DNA of 10,481 nt from Oxalobacteraceae bacterium UBA7693 (GCA_002482715.1 DLGN01000357.1:1-10481), one strand, 5' to 3'. Positions 1 through 7,500 are shown, counted from the stretch's first letter. Notes: a model not told the origin generated them from the sequence alone. Made by a program: numbers and translations.

Positions 1-1307
1 GGACTTGCATCCGTTTTTGTCACCGCAGCAGAGGCTGGTGCTGAAGCAACAGAGGCAGCTGATGCATTCATCGCTGGCTTAGATGCAGACGCAGCCTCAG
101 CCGTCTTTGAAGAACTTACTGCACTAGCAACTTGAGGTGCAGCCGACTTTGATGGCACAGCCAGTAACTTATTTAGCTCTCCAACATTCTTTTCCAACTC
201 TTTAACTCTAGCGTTAGCCTCAGCAAGTGCCTTATCTTTTGCTATTCTATCTTCTTCGGTCATTCCTTTTGCAGGAGCATTTTTTACATTAGCATCCGCA
301 ACTTTCGACAACTTCAACTTATCTAGGGACTCGTTTGCAGCAGTTGGCACTTCCTTCACTTTTGCAGTGATAGCACCACTTGCAGCTTGTTTTTTCTGGG
401 CGACAGATTCTGCAGGAGCGACTAGTACTTGTCCCGCCAGCTTATTTCTATAAGCATTAAAGTTTGCCGAATGCGTCTGTACCACTAAACGAGCATCCGC
501 ATTTGAATTACTGCGCACGGTTTCCGCATCTGGAATCGTCAAAATTTGCCCTGCCTTGAGACGATTCATATTATCGCCGACAAAGGCTTGTGGGTTCGCA
601 CGATAGATACTCACCAACATTTGATCCAACGAAACACCATTTAAATTTGATGAGGCAATTCGCATCAAAGTATCGCCCTGCTTTACGCGATATTGGTGGC
701 TGTCAGAATTAACTGAAGAACTTGGCTGAGTACTCTTTATTGGAGTACGTTTAATGTTATCCGACGCTTCGTTAACACTTGCAACTTTTGCTTTAGGTTC
801 TGCATTAGCTACTTGGCTTGTCGCTGGCGATTTCACAGCAGACGCAGCAGGATTAACTACTTGAGCGGACTGTCCAGATGCTAAATCTGCAGGATCTAGC
901 AAAAAGGTGTACTCGCGAACCAACTTACCGTTACTGGCATTCATTTCCAACAAAAAATCAACCCAAGGTTCATTCATCGCCTGAGTAGATGTCACACGAA
1001 TGATGTAAGAACTACCTCGTTGCTCAACTGCAAATCTTAATGACAACAATGCAGGATTAAACTCGATATTTGCCTGCCTGAACGCTTCAATTGATGCAAT
1101 CTTCGGCACCAAAGAATTGATTTCTTCTTTATTAGGTGAGGTCAACTCAATTTCTGCTCTTAGTGGTTGACCAAGAGACGATAGCACTGTTAACTTTCCT
1201 AACCCAGTGGCATATGCATTTGAGAAGACAAGCAATGAAGTTAAGGCCGCTGCTTTCAGCGCCTTACTTCCCAAAAAACTTATCGGTAAGCGTTTGTAAT
1301 TATGCAT
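1..1307 (-). CDS. fimV: FimV-family pilus/peptidoglycan-binding protein, N-terminal part (cut by window edge)
   Basis: FimV is a LysM-containing inner-membrane protein that supports assembly of the type IV pilus secretin and polar organisation in related bacteria. The 435 residues visible begin with a basic, then hydrophobic signal peptide with probable cleavage after AYA (residue 33). The mature start GLGKLTVLSSLGQPLRAEIE is the family hallmark. A conserved N-terminal domain follows to about residue 140. A LysM-type segment spans about 206-259 (YRVKQGDTLMRIA ... AGQILTIP). A short predicted coiled coil rich in Glu, Lys and Ala lies at about 350-382, and an Ala/Ser-rich linker begins near 395. 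The transmembrane segment and cytoplasmic TPR part expected in this family lie outside the window. The ATG at 1307 is preceded by AGGAAA at 1318-1323, ten bases away, and the upstream in-frame sequence gives no better start. It lies downstream of asd behind a terminator, so it probably has its own promoter. The family call is secure; motility itself is inferred. Confidence 0.93.
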   Translation of the reverse strand, partial: MHNYKRLPISFLGSKALKAAALTSLLVFSNAYATGLGKLTVLSSLGQPLRAEIELTSPNKEEINSLVPKIASIEAFRQANIEFNPALLSLRFAVEQRGSSYIIRVTSTQAMNEPWVDFLLEMNASNGKLVREYTFLLDPADLASGQSAQVVNPAASAVKSPATSQVANAEPKAKVASVNEASDNIKRTPIKSTQPSSSVNSDSHQYRVKQGDTLMRIASSNLNGVSLDQMLVSIYRANPQAFVGDNMNRLKAGQILTIPDAETVRSNSNADARLVVQTHSANFNAYRNKLAGQVLVAPAESVAQKKQAASGAITAKVKEVPTAANESLDKLKLSKVADANVKNAPAKGMTEEDRIAKDKALAEANARVKELEKNVGELNKLLAVPSKSAAPQVASAVSSSKTAEAASASKPAMNASAASVASAPASAAVTKTDAS

Positions 1308-1534
1308 TTTTAGAACATTTCCTGGGAAATTTAGTCAACACAATATTTGCTTCTTAAGCAAGCAAAATTGCACAAACGAAAGGTATATTAACTGAAGATA
1401 ACATTACCCAACTTGTCGCGCAAGCTTAACGTGAATTCTAGATATGGTAAATACATTAAGAGCTGAAATACCAATTTCATAGACATTTCGTTGTTACCAC
1501 TAGACAATTTTTATCGATAATGAAATAAACAAAT
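1308..1534 (-). promoter_or_regulatory. fimV upstream region with ribosome site and weak promoter candidate
   Basis: This AT-rich gap between the asd terminator and fimV shows no coding sequence on either strand. The fimV Shine-Dalgarno AGGAAA is at 1318-1323. The best promoter match on the minus strand is TTGGGT (1406-1411) with TAATAT (1385-1390), but the 15-base spacer is short. Reading TATACC instead (1382-1387) gives an 18-base spacer and a poorer -10. A 6-bp inverted repeat (TTGCTT/AAGCAA) sits at about 1347-1365. Function is inferred; the promoter is weakly supported. Confidence 0.3.
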
Positions 1535-1565
1535 AAAAAAAAGGAATGAAATTCATCCCTTTTTT
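1535..1565 (-). terminator. Rho-independent terminator of the leuC-asd operon
   Basis: Read on the minus strand, 27 bases past the asd stop, an A-run leads into stem GGGATG / CATTCC with an AATTT loop, followed by eight T. The A-run and T-run can extend the stem. On the minus-strand RNA one pair is a G.U wobble. On the plus strand the same position is an A.C mismatch, so the hairpin is stronger in the direction of the operon. Its place directly after the last operon gene and before fimV supports termination here. Confidence 0.8.
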
Positions 1566-1592
1566 CACTCTTCAAACTATAAATTCTTCAAA

Positions 1593-2723
1593 TTACTTCT
1601 CAATCAGAATCCGAAGCATACGACGTAGTGGCTCTGCAGCACCCCACAATAATTGATCACCAACGGTAAAAGCAGACAAGTATTCCCCCCCCATCTGCAT
1701 CTTACGCAAACGCCCAACCGGAATCGTCAAACCACCAGTAACCGCAGCCGGTGTCAAATCACGCATAGAATCTTCACGGGTATTTGGAACGACTTTCGCC
1801 CAAGGATTATTTTGCGCGAGCATATCAGTAATTTCATCGAGTGGCACATCTTTGGTCAATTTGATCGTCAAAGCCTGTGAGTGACAACGCATCGCGCCAA
1901 TACGCACACATAAGCCGTCAACTGGAATTGCTTTAGAACCAAATGCTTCGCCCAGACCAAGTATCTTATTAGTCTCCGCACCAGCTTTCCATTCTTCTTT
2001 GGAAACGCCATTGTGTAAATCCTTGTCAATCCAAGGAATCAAATTGCCAGCCAAAGGCACACCAAATTGTTTGGTCTCGTCGGCACTGAAGTTATGCTGT
2101 TTCGCCAAAACCTTACGGTCGATTTCCAAGATTGCTGCAGCCGGATCGTCTAACAAAGCTTTTACTTCCGCATTAATCGAACCAAACTGAGTTAGCAATT
2201 CACGCATGTGCTGCGCACCGCCGCCAGATGCTGCTTGGTAGGTCATGGAAGACATCCACTCCACCAAGCCATGCTGGAACAAACCTCCCAAGCCCATCAA
2301 CATACAAGACACTGTGCAATTGCCGCCAACGTAATTCTTCACGCCACGACTTAATGCGCCCTTGATTACATCTAAATTCACTGGATCGAGCACGATCACT
2401 GCATCGTTTTCCATACGCAGTGTGGATGCTGCATCAATCCAAAAACCATTCCAACCTGCGGCACGCAATTTAGGGAAAATCTCAGAGGTGTAGTCGCCGC
2501 CTTGGCAGGTAATAATAATGTCGCACTTCTTCAATGCATCAATATCATTTGCGTCTTTCAAAGTCTTTTCATTCTTTGCCATCGTTGGCGCTGCGCCACC
2601 GGTGTTAGAAGTCGAAAAAAACACTGGTTCTATATGAGCAAAATCCCCCTCTTCCTGCATACGCTGCATGAGGACTGAGCCAACCATTCCACGCCAACCG
2701 ACCAAACCAACTAGTTTCATCAT
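1593..2723 (-). CDS. asd: Aspartate-semialdehyde dehydrogenase
   Basis: The enzyme reduces aspartyl phosphate to aspartate semialdehyde with NADPH, the branch point to diaminopimelate/lysine, threonine and methionine. The protein has 376 residues, close to the usual 370 of the enterobacterial-type enzyme. Visible signatures are the NADP-binding GWRGMVGS (residues 9-16), the active-site GGNCTVSC with catalytic Cys136, QAASGGGAQHMREL (163-176) and the RCHSQ segment with His281, the expected second catalytic residue. Two ATG codons stand in tandem at 2723 and 2720. AGGGA lies three bases before the first and six before the second, and the second start gives Cys135, the number used for the E. coli enzyme. 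The true start may therefore be 2720. It is the last gene of the leu operon, 41 bases after leuB, and is followed by a terminator. An eight-G tract lies in the codons for residues 344-347. Confidence 0.97.
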   Translation of the reverse strand: MMKLVGLVGWRGMVGSVLMQRMQEEGDFAHIEPVFFSTSNTGGAAPTMAKNEKTLKDANDIDALKKCDIIITCQGGDYTSEIFPKLRAAGWNGFWIDAASTLRMENDAVIVLDPVNLDVIKGALSRGVKNYVGGNCTVSCMLMGLGGLFQHGLVEWMSSMTYQAASGGGAQHMRELLTQFGSINAEVKALLDDPAAAILEIDRKVLAKQHNFSADETKQFGVPLAGNLIPWIDKDLHNGVSKEEWKAGAETNKILGLGEAFGSKAIPVDGLCVRIGAMRCHSQALTIKLTKDVPLDEITDMLAQNNPWAKVVPNTREDSMRDLTPAAVTGGLTIPVGRLRKMQMGGEYLSAFTVGDQLLWGAAEPLRRMLRILIEK

Positions 2724-2731
2724 CTTTCCCT

Positions 2732-2752
2732 AAAAATTACAGGTCTCCCTGT
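2732..2752 (-). other. Small tetraloop hairpin in the leuB-asd gap
   Basis: On the minus strand the 41-base gap carries ACAGG-GAGA-CCTGT (2739-2752), a perfect 5-bp stem closed by a GNRA-type tetraloop, followed by AATTTTT. It resembles a weak intrinsic terminator or an RNA-processing/stability element inside the operon. The stem is short, so strong termination is unlikely. The asd ribosome site AGGGA follows directly after the T-run. The structure is seen; the role is inferred. Confidence 0.4.
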
Positions 2753-2764
2753 TTACATAAAAAA

Positions 2765-3835
2765 CTAAACTAAAGCCTTCACCACTGCATCACCCATTTC
2801 AGACGTGCCAACTTTTGTACAGCCATCCTCAAAAATATCTGGCGTGCGCAAACCTTGTGTCAACACTGCCTTTACGGCTGCTTCAATACGATCCGCATGT
2901 TCCGCTTTTCCTAAGGAATAACGCAGCATCATGGCGACCGACAAGATCGTTGCCAGAGGATTCGCGATACCTTTTCCAGCGATATCCGGTGCCGATCCAT
3001 GTGAAGGCTCATACAAACCTTTGTTGTTGGCATCGAGCGAAGCAGAAGGCAACATGCCGATAGAGCCAGTCAACATCGCCGCAGCGTCCGATAAAATATC
3101 ACCAAACATATTTCCCGTCACAATCACATCAAATTTCTTTGGTGCGCGCACCAACTGCATCGCAGCGTTATCCACATACATATGATCCAAAGCCACGTCA
3201 GGATATTCTTTATGCACATCAATCATGATGTCTTTCCAAAACTGGAAAGTCTCCAATACGTTCGCTTTATCTACACTGGTGAGACGCTTGTCACGCTTGC
3301 GTGCTGCTTGAAACGCGACATGTGCGATGCGACGAATTTCGCCTTCCGCATAGCGCATGGTATCAAAGCCTTCGCGCTGACCTTTGAATGGACCATCCGG
3401 ACATTCACGCACACCGCGTGGCTGACCAAAATAAATATCGCCAGTCAATTCACGGATAATCAAAATATCTAAACCAGAAACCACTTCCGGTTTCAAAGTA
3501 GATGCACCTGCCAATTCTGGATACAAAATCGCTGGGCGCAAATTTGCAAATAAACTCAGGTTTTTACGCAAGCCCAAAATTGCCTGCTCAGGTCGAAGTG
3601 GTCGATCAAGCGTATCGTATTTCCAATCACCGACAGCACCGAACAATACAGCGTCCGCATCCTGTGCTAATTTTAATGTTGCTTCTGGCAGTGGATGCCC
3701 AGCAGCTTCGTAGCCTGCACCACCTACAGGTGCGAATTCTATTTCAAAGGATTCACCCAAAACTTTTAAAACTTTAACGGCCTGATCAACGATTTCAGGA
3801 CCAATGCCGTCACCCGGCAAAATGGCAATTTTCAT
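2765..3835 (-). CDS. leuB: 3-isopropylmalate dehydrogenase
   Basis: It oxidises and decarboxylates (2R,3S)-3-isopropylmalate with NAD to 4-methyl-2-oxopentanoate, the third step of leucine synthesis, in the cytoplasm. The 356 residues match the family length. The start MKIAILPGDGIGPEIV is typical. Substrate-binding arginines are expected at Arg90, Arg100 and Arg128 (RELTGDIYFG). The catalytic Tyr135 and Lys190 (DKANVLETF) are present, as are the metal ligands Asp222 (YVDNAAM), Asp246 and Asp250 (GNMFGDILSD). The NAD-binding segment YEPSHGSAPDIAGKG precedes the C-terminal part. It lies 44 bases after leuD and 41 before asd on the same strand, in one presumed transcript. No good Shine-Dalgarno precedes the ATG at 3835, so initiation may be weak or depend on ribosomes from upstream; the conserved N-terminus still fixes this start. 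Confidence 0.98.
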   Translation of the reverse strand: MKIAILPGDGIGPEIVDQAVKVLKVLGESFEIEFAPVGGAGYEAAGHPLPEATLKLAQDADAVLFGAVGDWKYDTLDRPLRPEQAILGLRKNLSLFANLRPAILYPELAGASTLKPEVVSGLDILIIRELTGDIYFGQPRGVRECPDGPFKGQREGFDTMRYAEGEIRRIAHVAFQAARKRDKRLTSVDKANVLETFQFWKDIMIDVHKEYPDVALDHMYVDNAAMQLVRAPKKFDVIVTGNMFGDILSDAAAMLTGSIGMLPSASLDANNKGLYEPSHGSAPDIAGKGIANPLATILSVAMMLRYSLGKAEHADRIEAAVKAVLTQGLRTPDIFEDGCTKVGTSEMGDAVVKALV

Positions 3836-3879
3836 GCTGATATGTAAATGAGAATAGTTGGATTAAAGATTTAGTTCGA

Positions 3880-4527
3880 TCAGATAACCGCTGCCAACCA
3901 AGGGCGAGCCGCAATATGCTTCTGTTCAAATGCGCGAATTTTTTCTGCATGCACCAAGGTCAAACCTATATCATCCAAGCCATTGAGCAAACAATACTTA
4001 CGGAATGCATCGACTTCGAACGGAAAGCTTTCACCTGTCATTTTCAAGCTAACTGTTTGCGACTCTAAATCAACTTGCAATTGCAAGCCTTCATGATCAC
4101 GCACTTGGTTAAACAAATAATCAACATTGTCTTCACTTAGCACGATAGGCAATAAGCCATTCTTAAAGCAATTATTGAAGAAAATATCGGCAAAACTAGG
4201 CGCGATCACAACACGAAAACCAAACTGATCTAGTGCCCAAGGCGCATGTTCGCGAGAGGAACCACAACCAAAATTTTTGCGAGTCAACAAGATCGAAGCA
4301 CCCTGATAACGCGCCTGATTCAATATGAAATCGGGATTCAATGGACGCAGACTGTTATCCATACCAGGCTCACCATGATCAAGATAACGCCATTCATCAA
4401 ATAGATTCGGACCAAAACCTGTACGTTGAATCGACTTCAAGAATTGTTTAGGAATGATGGCATCCGTATCTACGTTAGCGCGATCCAAAGGCGCAACCAA
4501 TCCATCTAACAAAGTAAACTTTTCCAT
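3880..4527 (-). CDS. leuD: 3-isopropylmalate dehydratase small subunit
   Basis: LeuD pairs with LeuC to form isopropylmalate isomerase, which converts 2- to 3-isopropylmalate through an aconitase-type mechanism. The 215 residues are normal for proteobacterial LeuD. The swivelling-domain signatures are visible: NVDTDAIIPKQFL at about 18-30 and NFGCGSSREHAPWAL at 85-99, whose Gly-Ser-Ser-Arg loop shapes the substrate site. The start at 4527 is supported by the conserved MEKFTLLDGLVAPLDRANVD opening and by AGGAAAG (4536-4542), which lies inside the 3' end of the preceding small lipoprotein gene. The stop of that gene is only two bases from this ATG, so translation of the two is probably coupled. 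Confidence 0.98.
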   Translation of the reverse strand: MEKFTLLDGLVAPLDRANVDTDAIIPKQFLKSIQRTGFGPNLFDEWRYLDHGEPGMDNSLRPLNPDFILNQARYQGASILLTRKNFGCGSSREHAPWALDQFGFRVVIAPSFADIFFNNCFKNGLLPIVLSEDNVDYLFNQVRDHEGLQLQVDLESQTVSLKMTGESFPFEVDAFRKYCLLNGLDDIGLTLVHAEKIRAFEQKHIAARPWLAAVI

Positions 4528-4529
4528 GA

Positions 4530-4658
4530 CTATTTCTTTCCTGCATTCTCGACTACTTCACCCGCTTTTTTTACGTCTTTACCAAAGCCTTGCACTGTAT
4601 TACATCCAAGCAGACTGATCATCGCCATCAAAGTAAAAAGAAGTGTAATTTTTTTCAT
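4530..4658 (-). CDS. Entericidin-type small lipoprotein between leuC and leuD
   Basis: A 42-residue protein encoded in the gap between leuC and leuD. A basic start (MKK) and hydrophobic stretch lead to a lipobox, Leu-Leu-Gly-Cys with Cys19, so the product should be a secreted, lipid-modified protein of about 24 residues. The mature part (CNTVQGFGKDVKKAGEVVEN) matches the short amphipathic pattern of the entericidin A/B family, membrane lipoproteins first described in E. coli as an antidote/toxin pair. Only one such gene is present, and I cannot tell from sequence whether it acts as A or B. GGAA lies about eight bases before the ATG at 4658. The gene starts 21 bases after the leuC stop and ends two bases before leuD. 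Family assignment is fairly sure; any link with leucine synthesis is unknown. Confidence 0.88.
   Translation of the reverse strand: MKKITLLFTLMAMISLLGCNTVQGFGKDVKKAGEVVENAGKK
4536..4542 (-). promoter_or_regulatory. leuD ribosome-binding site inside the lipoprotein gene
   Basis: AGGAAAG on the minus strand ends nine bases before leuD, and its AGGA core is eleven bases away. It is also part of the Gly-Lys codons near the end of the lipoprotein reading frame. Ribosomes finishing the small gene would cover this site, so coupling is likely. Confidence 0.6.
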
Positions 4659-4679
4659 TTTTCGATTCCATTCAATTAA

Positions 4680-6083
4680 TTAAGCAAAATTACGAACATC
4701 AACAAAGTGACCTGCAATACCTGCAGCAGCGGCCATTTCTGGCGATACCAAATGCGTACGCCCCCCCTGCCCTTGACGGCCTTCGAAATTACGATTCGAA
4801 GTTGAAGCACAACGCTCACCTGGCTCTAGACGGTCAGCGTTCATCGCTAAGCACATAGAGCAACCCGGTTCACGCCATTCAAAACCTGCCGCTGTAAAAA
4901 TCTTATCCAAACCTTCTTGCTCGGCCTGTTTTTTCACTAGACCAGAACCCGGTACGACCATCGCCAATTTAACATTAGCAGCGCGAGTTTTACCTGCAAC
5001 CACTTTCGCTGCCGCTCGCAGGTCTTCGATACGTGAATTGGTGCAAGAGCCGATAAATACTTTATCGATCTGAATGGAACTCATCGGCGAATTCGGACGC
5101 AAATCCATATAGGCAAGCGCTTTTTCAATGGCATCACGCTTAACTGCGTCAGTTTCATTTTTTGGATCTGGTGTATACCCATCGATGGCGACTACCATCT
5201 CAGGCGAAGTACCCCAAGTAACTTGTGGTTGGATATCAGCGACATTCAAAGTCACAACTGTATCAAACTGTGCGCCATCATCTGAATGCAAGGTATTCCA
5301 ATACGCTACTGCATTATCCCAATCGCTAGCAACAGGGCTAAACGGTCGGCCTTTTACATAGTCGATCGTCGTTTGATCGACCGCAATCATGCCAGCTCTG
5401 GCGCCGGCTTCAATCGCCATATTGCAGACGGTCATACGACCTTCCATAGACAGACGCTCGATGGCGGCACCAGCAAATTCAATCGCGTAACCCGTACCAC
5501 CAGCAGTACCGATCTTGCCAATAATCGCCAATACAATATCTTTTGCCGTGATACCTGACGGAGTATCACCATCAACCCGAATCAACATCGCTTTCGATTT
5601 TTTTGCTAGCAAGGTTTGCGTAGCGAGAACATGTTCGACTTCTGAAGTGCCAATACCATGCGCCAAACAGGCAAACGCGCCATGTGTGGAGGTATGCGAA
5701 TCACCACAAACAACTGTCATTCCCGGCAAAGTTGCCCCTTGTTCAGGGCCAATCACGTGCACAATCCCTTGACGCAGATCGTTCATTGCGAAATAAGTTA
5801 AACCATATTGCTTGGCGTTAGCATCGAGGGTTTCGACTTGCAAACGAGATATAGGATCGGCAATGCCACCCTGACGATTGGTGGTTGGGACGTTATGATC
5901 AGCAACAACCAGATTGGCGGATATGCGCCACGGTTGACGACCCGCCAGCTTTAGCCCATCAAACGCTTGAGGGCTGGTAACTTCATGTAGTAGATGACGA
6001 TCAATATAAAGTATCGATGTTCCGTCATCCTCAATATGAACAACGTGAGATTCCCAAAGTTTATCGTAAAGCGTCTTGGCCAT
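4680..6083 (-). CDS. leuC: 3-isopropylmalate dehydratase large subunit
   Basis: LeuC is the iron-sulphur subunit of isopropylmalate isomerase (second committed step of leucine synthesis) and works as a LeuCD complex in the cytoplasm. The 467 residues match the E. coli-type enzyme in length. The three cysteines expected to bind the [4Fe-4S] cluster are seen: Cys347 (FIGSCTNSR), Cys408 and Cys411 (EPGCSMCLAMN). Other aconitase-family signatures are VVCGDSHTSTHGAFA at about 124-138 and the C-terminal SNRNFEGRQGQGGRTHLVSP. The start MAKTLYDKLWESHVV is the usual N-terminus; its Shine-Dalgarno is poor. It is the first gene of the operon; leuA is not upstream, the neighbour there being aroC. A seven-G tract lies in the codons for Gln439-Gly441. 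Confidence 0.98.
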   Translation of the reverse strand: MAKTLYDKLWESHVVHIEDDGTSILYIDRHLLHEVTSPQAFDGLKLAGRQPWRISANLVVADHNVPTTNRQGGIADPISRLQVETLDANAKQYGLTYFAMNDLRQGIVHVIGPEQGATLPGMTVVCGDSHTSTHGAFACLAHGIGTSEVEHVLATQTLLAKKSKAMLIRVDGDTPSGITAKDIVLAIIGKIGTAGGTGYAIEFAGAAIERLSMEGRMTVCNMAIEAGARAGMIAVDQTTIDYVKGRPFSPVASDWDNAVAYWNTLHSDDGAQFDTVVTLNVADIQPQVTWGTSPEMVVAIDGYTPDPKNETDAVKRDAIEKALAYMDLRPNSPMSSIQIDKVFIGSCTNSRIEDLRAAAKVVAGKTRAANVKLAMVVPGSGLVKKQAEQEGLDKIFTAAGFEWREPGCSMCLAMNADRLEPGERCASTSNRNFEGRQGQGGRTHLVSPEMAAAAGIAGHFVDVRNFA

Positions 6084-6125
6084 AATCGGTATCTGAAATT
6101 AAAGAATTCATAAAGCTAAAAAACA

Positions 6126-6177
6126 GCTTTTGATTATGCCACAATTGTGCAATGCAAAACCGATGAAAAGATCTTTT
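6126..6177 (-). promoter_or_regulatory. Probable leuC operon promoter with adjacent palindromes
   Basis: On the minus strand, TGG-CATAAT (-10 at 6133-6138) is an extended -10 element matching TATAAT at five of six positions. No good -35 stands at 16-18 bases, which fits an extended -10 or activated promoter. The perfect 10-bp palindrome CACAATTGTG (6140-6149) lies directly upstream of the -10 and would be covered by RNA polymerase. A second palindrome, AAAAGATCTTTT (6166-6177), lies about 30-40 bases upstream of the -10. A start near 6126 would give a leader of roughly 40 bases, opening with a small inverted repeat AAAGCT/AGCTTT (6112-6130). The rest of the gap up to 6354 is AT-rich, with no gene and no strong aroC terminator seen. 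Confidence 0.5.
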
Positions 6178-6354
6178 TAACAGGACTTTTATCAAAATAA
6201 AATTTGATGATTTATCTAATTTCAGAATTTAAATCCAAGAATTCCCAAAATCCAGACAAATCACCAATTTTTATTTTGAAACAAAAGTATCAAGCAACGA
6301 GCAATTATGTAAATTTAGTTCACTATCTTGATGCTAATATTATGTCAACACGCC

Positions 6355-7437
6355 CTAGCCACCAACAACCACATCGCCACACTGAGCACGGTGCCGCAAC
6401 ACATGATCCATCAAGACCAAAGCGAGCATCGCCTCTGCGATGGGTGTTGCTCGTATTCCCACACAAGGATCATGCCGACCAAAAGTTTCAACGGTAACGG
6501 GATTTCCCTGCTTGTCGATTGATTGCTTTGGAACACGAATGGAAGAAGTTGGCTTAATCGCCAGAGATACACGAATTTCCTGTCCGGTCGAAATCCCGCC
6601 CAAAATGCCACCCGAATTATTCGTCGCAAATCCTGCAGCGCTAATTTCATCACCATGCTCAGATCCCTTTTGAGAAACTGAAGCAAATCCAGCACCGATC
6701 TCTACTCCTTTGACCGCATTAATTCCCATCATTGCATAGGCAATTTCTGCATCTAATTTGTCGTAGATAGGCTCACCCAAGCCAACCGGAACATTATTCG
6801 CGACAACATCAATCCGCGCGCCTATCGAATCGCCATCACGACGCAACTGATCCATAAATTCTTCTAATGAAGCAATCACTTCAGAACTACCCGTCGGGGC
6901 AAAAAAAGGATTTTGGGAACTAAATGACCAAGATTCAAACGGGATTGTGATATCACCTAATTGTGTCATCCCGCCGTGAAATGTCGTGCCAAATTTCTGA
7001 AACAACCATTTTTTAGCAATCGCAGCGGCGCCGACCACAGGTGCTGTCAACCGAGCAGAAGACCGTCCTCCACCTCTAGGATCACGAATACCGTACTTAT
7101 TCCAATAGGTAAAATCCGCATGACCAGGACGAAATGTTTCCACAATATTGCCGTAATCTTTACTGCGCTGATCCTCATTACGAATCAATAATGCAATTGG
7201 TGTTCCCGTCGTTTTTCCTTCATATACACCAGACAAAATCTCAACGGTGTCTGGTTCTTGACGTTGCGTCACGTGACGCGATGTACCTGGTCGCCGTCTA
7301 TCCAATTCAGGCTGAATATCAGCCACTGACAATTCCAAGCCTGGAGGACATCCATCAACAACACAACCAATCGCTGGACCGTGAGATTCTCCAAAAGTGG
7401 TCACCGTAAATAAGGTACCAAAGGTATTTCCTGACAT
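6355..7437 (-). CDS. aroC: Chorismate synthase
   Basis: It converts 5-enolpyruvylshikimate-3-phosphate to chorismate, the last common step for aromatic amino acids, folate and quinones, using reduced FMN. The 360 residues are of normal length. Family signatures are the N-terminal GNTFGTLFTVTTFGESHG with His19, RPGHADFTYWNKYG with His106 (conserved catalytic histidine), DPRGGGRSSARLTA at 119-132, NNSGGILGGISTG at 273-285, and GRHDPCVGIRATPIAEAM near 320-337. The ATG at 7437 gives the standard N-terminus; upstream there is only a weak purine-rich ribosome site (GAAAAGAT). The gene lies upstream of leuC on the same strand, but a 271-base gap and separate promoter candidates suggest it is transcribed on its own. 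It is divergent from the response regulator gene. Confidence 0.98.
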   Translation of the reverse strand: MSGNTFGTLFTVTTFGESHGPAIGCVVDGCPPGLELSVADIQPELDRRRPGTSRHVTQRQEPDTVEILSGVYEGKTTGTPIALLIRNEDQRSKDYGNIVETFRPGHADFTYWNKYGIRDPRGGGRSSARLTAPVVGAAAIAKKWLFQKFGTTFHGGMTQLGDITIPFESWSFSSQNPFFAPTGSSEVIASLEEFMDQLRRDGDSIGARIDVVANNVPVGLGEPIYDKLDAEIAYAMMGINAVKGVEIGAGFASVSQKGSEHGDEISAAGFATNNSGGILGGISTGQEIRVSLAIKPTSSIRVPKQSIDKQGNPVTVETFGRHDPCVGIRATPIAEAMLALVLMDHVLRHRAQCGDVVVGG

Positions 7438-7471
7438 ATCTTTTCGCTATAAAAGTGTAGAAATTAAGCGC

Positions 7472-7500
7472 ATTTTAGCAGCCTTAAATCAATTCTTCAG
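7472..7500 (-). promoter_or_regulatory. Probable aroC promoter (extended -10)
   Basis: On the minus strand TGC-TAAAAT (-10 at 7472-7477) is an extended -10 with five of six consensus bases. CTGAAG at 7495-7500 stands 17 bases upstream as a partial -35. A start near 7465 would leave a leader of about 28 bases before the ATG at 7437. Only this sequence match supports it. Confidence 0.5.

Noticed and set aside
6061..6111. Minus-strand 16-codon upstream frame overlapping the leuC start, considered as a leucine leader peptide
   Set aside because: It has only two Leu codons, not adjacent to each other, no Shine-Dalgarno, and no terminator/antiterminator hairpins follow. It does not fit leu attenuation.
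6191..6208. ATCAAA/TTTGAT inverted repeat considered as the aroC terminator
   Set aside because: A 6-bp stem with one G-C pair is too weak, it lies about 150 bases past the stop, and it has only a short A/T tail.
6343..6348. Perfect TTGACA hexamer on the minus strand just past the aroC stop, considered as a leuC -35
   Set aside because: The hexamer 17 bases downstream is TAGTGA, a poor -10, and the leader would exceed 200 bases. The extended -10 at 6133-6138 is the better candidate.
6204..6497. Plus-strand reading frame of 97 codons between leuC and aroC
   Set aside because: Its 3' half is antisense to the well-defined aroC C-terminus, and its 5' half is low-complexity AT-rich spacer without a ribosome site.
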